A stretch of DNA of 64,000 nucleotides from Phormidesmis sp963710175. GTDB lineage: Bacteria > Cyanobacteriota > Cyanobacteriia > Phormidesmidales > Phormidesmidaceae. The position numbers and the translations under genes are program-made. Below the pieces are notes generated by a model, which saw only the letters and a list, made by a program, of their open reading frames with translations, was not told the DNA's origin and did no database searches. This document shows positions 59,248-64,000 of the stretch, in pieces. Where the stretch lies: contig CAVPZC010000002.1 of assembly GCA_963710175.1 (NCBI GenBank), positions 1,364,001-1,428,000 of the forward strand, given 5' to 3'. Numbering within the stretch: position 1 is the stretch's first letter; the number at the start of each line of letters is the position of its first letter.

Positions 59248-60024
59248 CTACGGCTTCTCTCCATCTTTGACTTTGCCGAAGCGGCGATCGCGCCCCTGAA
59301 ACGCTTTCATCGCCTGATGAAATTCCGCTGTGTCAAAGTCGGGCCACAGCGTATCGGTAATGTAGAACTCCGAGTAAGCGAGCTGCCAGAGGAGAAAATT
59401 GCTGATGCGCATTTCGCCGCTGGTGCGAATTAATAAATCTGGGTCGCTGATATTTGAGGTGTACAGGTGGCGGCTAAAGAGTGACTCGTCAATATCTTCG
59501 GGCTGGAGATGGCCCTGCTTTACTTGGGTGGCGATCGCCCGACAAGCCTGCAAAATCTCCTGCCTGCCGCCGTAGTTTGTCGCCACCGAGAAGCGAATGC
59601 CCTGGTTGGACTGGGTTAGCTTTACCGCCCGATCAATCTCCTGCTGTAGCGTATCCGGCAGCGCCGCCAAATTACCCACAAACTGAATGCGCACGTCTTC
59701 TGCCATCATTTCTTTGATCTCCTGACGCAGCACCCGCTCAAACAGCGTCATTAAGAAATCGACTTCGTGCGTTGGCCGTCCCCAGTTCTCAGTCGAAAAC
59801 GCATAGGCCGTTAGCGCTTCGATACCCCAATCGCGGCAGCAGCGCAGCAGTTTTTTAAGCGTATCGACGCCCTTCCGGTGGCCCATAATGCGCGGCAGTC
59901 CCCGCCGCTTTGCCCAGCGCCCATTGCCATCCATTATCACCGCCACATGGGTAGGCATCCGGCCCTGCTCCAAATCTTTGGGCAGAGCGGTCGAGGCAGT
60001 AGAGACCCTGGAATCAGCTGTCAT
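59248..60024 (-). CDS. uppS: Cis-prenyltransferase (undecaprenyl diphosphate synthase family), paralogue 2
   Basis: 258 residues from ATG 60024. VAVIMDGNGRWAKRRGLP, YAFSTENWGRP and RTSGEMRISNFLLWQLAY. Overlaps the 3' end of cdaA by 11 bp; the lysA-cdaA-uppS order is a common cyanobacterial arrangement, so this is probably the housekeeping copy. Closely similar to paralogue 1 through the catalytic core, divergent at both ends. Confidence 0.9.
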   Translation of the reverse strand: MTADSRVSTASTALPKDLEQGRMPTHVAVIMDGNGRWAKRRGLPRIMGHRKGVDTLKKLLRCCRDWGIEALTAYAFSTENWGRPTHEVDFLMTLFERVLRQEIKEMMAEDVRIQFVGNLAALPDTLQQEIDRAVKLTQSNQGIRFSVATNYGGRQEILQACRAIATQVKQGHLQPEDIDESLFSRHLYTSNISDPDLLIRTSGEMRISNFLLWQLAYSEFYITDTLWPDFDTAEFHQAMKAFQGRDRRFGKVKDGEKP

Positions 60025-60892
60025 TTCTCTTCCTGGAGACGGAGCGGGGCAGCTTGCGCTTAATAAAACTGAGATAGCCAAGACCCTTCAGGATCAGCCG
60101 TCGTCCTAAACTACGCAGCTGCGGAGCAACGGTATCACCATCCACCGAAGGCGAAAACTTATCAAGCAACAGCTCTCTGAGCTTACTGCTGGTCAGCGGA
60201 CGGTTTAAGACGCCCTGTTCGGCAACCGAAATCGAACCGGTTTCTTCAGAAACGACGACGCACAGGCAGTGTTCTACTCGCTCGGTAATGCCCATTGCGG
60301 CCCGGTGCCGGGTGCCTAGCTGCCTGGAGGCGTCCTTTTCAGAGATAGGTAAAATTACTCCTGCCGCCAGTATCCGCGAGCCGCGAATGAGAACAGCCCC
60401 ATCGTGCAGCAAAGTCGTCGTCTGAAAAATGGTTTGCAGCAATTCCCGCGACAGTTCGGCGTTGAGCCTCACGCCGGGCACCGAAAAATCGATTTCTTCA
60501 ATCGGTTCGTCGGTCTCTAGAATCATCAGCGCCCCAGTGCGATTTTGTGAGAGCCCCTTGACGGCTTCTACCAGCTCATCAATCACATTGTTAGCCGTCG
60601 ATAAATGGCTGTCTTGAGCAGTGAACAGCTGAGCAATTTCGCCTCGCCCCAACTGCTCTAGCAGCCGTCTGAATTCGGGGACGAGCATCATTGCCAGGGC
60701 TACCGACGCCCCGAGCAGCAGCTTTTCCATGACAAAGTACAGCAGCCGCAGCCCGATCACGTTGCTCAAGAGCGTGGCTGTCATCAGTACAATGAGTCCT
60801 TGCACCATCCACGTTGTGCGGCGATCACGAATCACCAGCAGCACCATGTAGACCAGCGCAACGACTAAACCAATATCAATGATGGTGCGCAA
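60014..60892 (-). CDS. cdaA: Diadenylate cyclase (CdaA type)
   Basis: 292 residues. Three N-terminal membrane helices (~5-80), then the DAC domain with LHDGAVLIRGSRILAAG (DGA motif) and GTRHRAAMGITERVEHCLCV (RHR motif). It makes cyclic di-AMP, which controls potassium and osmotic balance. Coupled to uppS by an 11-bp overlap and 125 bp downstream of lysA on the same strand. Confidence 0.93.
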   Translation of the reverse strand: MRTIIDIGLVVALVYMVLLVIRDRRTTWMVQGLIVLMTATLLSNVIGLRLLYFVMEKLLLGASVALAMMLVPEFRRLLEQLGRGEIAQLFTAQDSHLSTANNVIDELVEAVKGLSQNRTGALMILETDEPIEEIDFSVPGVRLNAELSRELLQTIFQTTTLLHDGAVLIRGSRILAAGVILPISEKDASRQLGTRHRAAMGITERVEHCLCVVVSEETGSISVAEQGVLNRPLTSSKLRELLLDKFSPSVDGDTVAPQLRSLGRRLILKGLGYLSFIKRKLPRSVSRKRNDS

Positions 60893-61017
60893 GAGTCAGA
60901 CCTGTTTCACCGCTATCGCCATTTAAGCACTGCCCAAGCGCGGTCAACTGCCGTCAACTGCCTCAACTGTTTCAAGCATCTTCCCACAGGGCGGGCGCGA
61001 CCCCGTTAACAAATTCC

Positions 61018-62445
61018 TCACTGAGCAGACTTCAGCGACTCAGGCAGACAGTCTTGCCGCACTAGGTCGGCGTAAGTCTCCCGGCGCAAAATCAGCCCGG
61101 CCCCGCCCTGATTGACCAAAACAGCCGCAGGCCGAGGTACCCGGTTGTAGTTGGAAGCCATGCTGTAGTTGTACGCGCCGGTTGCAGGCACTACCAGCAC
61201 TTCTCCTGCCGTCAGCGGCGGTAGACTCGCCGACTCAATTACCACATCACCCGACTCGCAGTGCTTACCGGCGACGGTGACGGTTTCGCTCAGAGGCGCA
61301 GACATCTGGCTGGCCGCCAAAATGCGATACACCGACTGATAGGTAATCGGGCGCGGATTATCGGACATGCCCCCATCGACGGCTACGTAGGTGCGGATGC
61401 CAGGTACGGTCTTTTGCCCGCCCACGGTATAGGCTGTGACGCAGGCAGAACCAACCAGCGATCGCCCTGGTTCACACAGCAGCTTCGGCAGCGGTAAATC
61501 TCGCGCCTGGCAAGCTGCCGCCACGCTTTCACAAACCGTTTTGGCCCACTCATCAATGCTCGGCGGATCGTCCGACTCGGTATAGCGAATGCCTAAGCCG
61601 CCGCCAATATCTAGCTGCTCAATCGGCAGGCCGTAGCGGTTGGCCGTTTGAAACCAGCTTGCCATCACCTCTGCCAGGTCGTGGTGGGGCTGCAATTCAA
61701 AAATCTGTGAGCCAATGTGCGCGTGTAAACCGACACAGCGCAGGCTTTCTTTTCGCTCAGCAATAAAGGTAAACACCTCTTCTAGCTGGTCAGGGTCAAA
61801 GCCAAACTTGCTGTCAATATGGCCGGTGCGGATGTACTCGTGCGTGTGGCACTCAATTCCAGGGGTGAGCCGCAGCAGAATGGTGGCCGCCTTGCCTGTC
61901 TGCTGCACGAGCTGGTCGAGCGACTTCAGCTCATGCCAGTTGTCTACGACGATGTGTACGCCTGCTGCTAACCCTAGATTGAGTTCGTCTAAAGACTTAT
62001 TGTTGCCGTGAAAGTAGAGATTTTCTGGCTGGGCTCCGGCATCAATGGCGGTTTGCAGCTCACCGCCTGAGACCACATCAATGGCGATGCCTTCCTGGGT
62101 GGCGATCGCACACACCGCCAAACAGCTCCAAGCCTTAGACGCATAGACAATCAGCGACTCGCCCGGATAGTGCCGCGCAAATGATTCCCTATATTGACGG
62201 CAGGCCGCCCTCAGCGTGTGCTCATCTAAAATATAGAGCGGTGAGCCAAATGTTTCGACTAGCTCCACCACGTCGCAGCCGCCTACCGTCAGATGGTCTT
62301 GATCGTTCGCAGCCGCGCTCAGCGGCAGCAAAAGCTGATTGGGAGAGGCAGTCGTCGGCTCGGCCAGATATTGCAGGCTAGAATCCGGGCGACCCGACGC
62401 CTGAGGATGAGAACTTTTAGGCGTAGCTGAGACAGTGGAGACCAT
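61018..62445 (-). CDS. lysA: Diaminopimelate decarboxylase
   Basis: 475 residues. Fold-type III PLP enzyme: PLP-Lys in VYASKAW, HIGSQIFEL, DIGGGLGIRY, CEPGRSLVG, and the substrate/PLP residues CESGDVVIE and TGAYNYSMASNYN. Last step of lysine synthesis. Start ATG 62445 gives a ~40-residue N-terminal extension rich in Ser, typical of cyanobacterial LysA. First gene of lysA-cdaA-uppS. Confidence 0.95.
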   Translation of the reverse strand: MVSTVSATPKSSHPQASGRPDSSLQYLAEPTTASPNQLLLPLSAAANDQDHLTVGGCDVVELVETFGSPLYILDEHTLRAACRQYRESFARHYPGESLIVYASKAWSCLAVCAIATQEGIAIDVVSGGELQTAIDAGAQPENLYFHGNNKSLDELNLGLAAGVHIVVDNWHELKSLDQLVQQTGKAATILLRLTPGIECHTHEYIRTGHIDSKFGFDPDQLEEVFTFIAERKESLRCVGLHAHIGSQIFELQPHHDLAEVMASWFQTANRYGLPIEQLDIGGGLGIRYTESDDPPSIDEWAKTVCESVAAACQARDLPLPKLLCEPGRSLVGSACVTAYTVGGQKTVPGIRTYVAVDGGMSDNPRPITYQSVYRILAASQMSAPLSETVTVAGKHCESGDVVIESASLPPLTAGEVLVVPATGAYNYSMASNYNRVPRPAAVLVNQGGAGLILRRETYADLVRQDCLPESLKSAQ

Positions 62446-62555
62446 AGAGGGACAAAAGGTAAATAGACTTTAGTTAATCAGTGTACAATTTTGGCCGTCC
62501 TGTGCGCGTCAGCTTCTAGGTCATCATTTGGGCCATCCACTGAGAGCTATATCAA

Positions 62556-63245
62556 TTGCCTTTTCTAGCCTGCCTGCCTTTGATAGAAGCCGACCTGCCC
62601 GCAGTCCTGGCGCTCGATCAGCGCTGCTTGGGGGGATTGTGGACGCGCTCAGGCTATCAGCGGGAGCTTGACAGTCCCTACAGCGATTTGCAGGTTTTGG
62701 TCAGTTCACCTGGCGCCACTGGGCTGACTCAGGAACGACCGGCAGATCTGGCGGCGGGTGAGCCTGGCGGTCAAAGCTGTGAGAATCGGTCGTCGGTTAC
62801 CTTGCTCGGCGTTGGCTGTCTCTGGGCCATTTTAGAAGAGGCGCACATCACTACCCTGGTCGTAGAACCGGCTCATCAGGGGCAGAAGCTCGGTCAGCTG
62901 CTGCTGTGCCAGCTATTGCTGTGCGGCTACCGTCGGGGGCTAACTCGCGCCACCCTGGAAGTGCGCGCCTCCAATCAGCCCGCCCTCAAGCTCTACCAAA
63001 AGTTTGGCTTTCAAATCGCCGGGGAGCGCAAACGCTACTACGCCGATGGTGAGAATGCTCAGATTCTATGGCGCAGCGGACTGCAAAGCGAAGACTGCCT
63101 GGCTCAGATCAATAGATATCAGACAGCGGCGATCACTCACCTCAGCGCCAGTCAACACCTCTTCCCCGCATCAAGCTTCCTAACATCAGACTTCCTGATA
63201 TCACCCCTTGCTGATGTAAACGTTCAAGACGCTCAAAATCTCTGA
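62556..63245 (+). CDS. rimI: RimI-like ribosomal-protein-alanine N-acetyltransferase
   Basis: 229 residues if the TTG at 62556 is used; no ATG is suitably placed. GNAT fold: ITTLVVEPAHQGQKLGQLLL (acetyl-CoA loop, with GQKLG in place of RGxG), TLEVRASNQPALKLYQKFGF and KRYYADGENAQIL, characteristic of RimI. An insert of ~20 residues (GLTQERPADLAAGEPGGQSC) and a ~45-residue unstructured C-terminus are extra. Divergent from lysA. Confidence 0.8.
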   Translation: MPFLACLPLIEADLPAVLALDQRCLGGLWTRSGYQRELDSPYSDLQVLVSSPGATGLTQERPADLAAGEPGGQSCENRSSVTLLGVGCLWAILEEAHITTLVVEPAHQGQKLGQLLLCQLLLCGYRRGLTRATLEVRASNQPALKLYQKFGFQIAGERKRYYADGENAQILWRSGLQSEDCLAQINRYQTAAITHLSASQHLFPASSFLTSDFLISPLADVNVQDAQNL

Positions 63246-63478
63246 ATATGAGGGTCTAACCGAGCTAATCCCATCGAAACCTGTTCAAACCACTACTGCT
63301 TGAAAAGGCACTTTGTGCATCTGGTGCCAGCATTTTGCCGACGTTCGCTCAAAATAGATTTTTCATCTGCTCAAAAGGCAGTTTCCTCTGAGGGTAGTGA
63401 ATACCGCCACCGTCCTCCGAAATTTTGCTGTGCTAGAATCAGCCTAACCAGCCCGCAGCAGGTGATGGAATACCGCCA

Positions 63479-64000
63479 TGTTTGAACGCTTTACAGAAAA
63501 GGCCATTAAGGTCATCATGCTCGCCCAAGAAGAGGCCCGTCGCCTCGGTCACAACTTTGTGGGTACAGAGCAAATTCTTCTAGGACTGATCGGAGAAGGG
63601 ACTGGAGTCGCCGCCAAAGTACTGAAATCCATGGGGGTCAACTTAAAAGACGCTCGGATTGAAGTCGAAAAAATTATTGGTCGTGGCTCTGGTTTCGTCG
63701 CCGTTGAAATTCCCTTTACGCCCCGAGCTAAGCGCGTTCTTGAGCTATCGCTTGAGGAGGCCCGTCAGCTTGGGCACAACTACATCGGCACAGAGCACTT
63801 ACTGCTTGGACTCATTCGCGAAGGTGAAGGCGTCGCTGCCCGCGTCCTCGAAAACTTGGGCGTCGATCTTTCTAAAGTGCGCACTCAGGTGATTCGCATG
63901 TTGGGAGAAACTGCCGAAGTTTCTAGCAGCAGCAGCCAGGGCCGCACCAAGACGCCGACGCTAGACGAGTTTGGCTCCAACCTGACTCAGATGGCTATTG
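63479..64000 (+). CDS. clpC: ATP-dependent Clp protease ATP-binding subunit ClpC (5' part)
   Basis: 174 codons visible; the gene runs off the window. The double Clp-N repeat is complete (FTEKAIKVIMLAQEEARRLG and RVLELSLEEARQLGHNYIGT, LGLIREGEGVAARVL), followed by the linker before the first AAA+ domain. An essential chaperone of the ClpC-ClpP3/R protease, and the partner to which NblA (28810) delivers phycobilisomes. ATG 63479. Confidence 0.95.

Noticed and set aside
1..64000. tRNA or rRNA genes
   Set aside because: No cloverleaf with a TTCGANNC arm or rRNA-like segment was recognised by eye; a tRNAscan run would settle this.
1..64000. Many GCGATCGC octamers as a repeat family
   Set aside because: These are HIP1 sites, over-represented across cyanobacterial genomes, and are not specific to any feature here.

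Overview
The window is from a phycoerythrin-containing cyanobacterium. It carries phycoerythrin and phycocyanin genes, phycoerythrobilin synthesis genes, many HIP1 octamers (GCGATCGC), nickel superoxide dismutase, a DASH cryptochrome and ClpC. The mix fits a Leptolyngbya- or Synechococcus PCC 7335-like lineage, but the sequence does not fix genus or species. No rRNA, tRNA or CRISPR array was recognised.

Region by region: 1-5.0 kb holds a phosphomannomutase tail, a CPA-type antiporter with universal-stress domains, and a multidomain response regulator ending in GGDEF. 5.0-6.3 kb is a HEPN/MNT toxin-antitoxin pair between two copies of a 92-bp direct repeat; one copy is the 3' end of a small gene. 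6.5-10.0 kb is a urease cluster (ureA-B-G-D-E-F) without ureC. 10.0-12.4 kb has diverged repeats, an RNA-like relic and a complete 1533-bp insertion sequence with 29-bp inverted ends and a 9-bp target duplication. 12.8-17.9 kb is an accessory block: a MarR/membrane-protein pair, an HxlR/membrane-protein pair, two PIN-type toxin-antitoxin pairs and a Uma2 nuclease. Two inter-gene segments there have the architecture of integron attC sites, two more look like decayed ones, and three units start with the same leader. No integrase is present. This is the most unusual part of the window.

17.9-22.6 kb is a minus-strand NAD operon (pncB-nadD-nrtR-nadE) with a palindromic candidate NrtR operator. 22.9-26.4 kb holds ubiA, an EamA transporter, a tandem pair of RNA-binding-protein genes and a hexapeptide acetyltransferase. 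26.4-47.9 kb is a phycobilisome supercluster: cpeZ, cpeBA, nblA, S-, T- and HEAT-type lyases, a cpeC-D-E-(small linker)-S-T-R operon, two linkers of unusual form, a phycobiliprotein-like paralogue, pebAB and cpcBA-cpcEF. Together these encode the PE and PC apoproteins, the enzymes making phycoerythrobilin, the lyases attaching bilins, rod linkers, a probable activator (CpeR) and the degradation adaptor NblA. The order cpeCDESTR, and cpcBA followed directly by cpcEF without rod linkers, resembles Fremyella.

47.8-64 kb is mostly housekeeping: panE, two uppS paralogues, a STAND NTPase, a zinc peptidase, cryptochrome DASH, the nuclease/inhibitor pair nucA/nuiA, sodN/sodX, a GNAT enzyme, an inverted-repeat element, cdaA, lysA, rimI and the 5' part of clpC.
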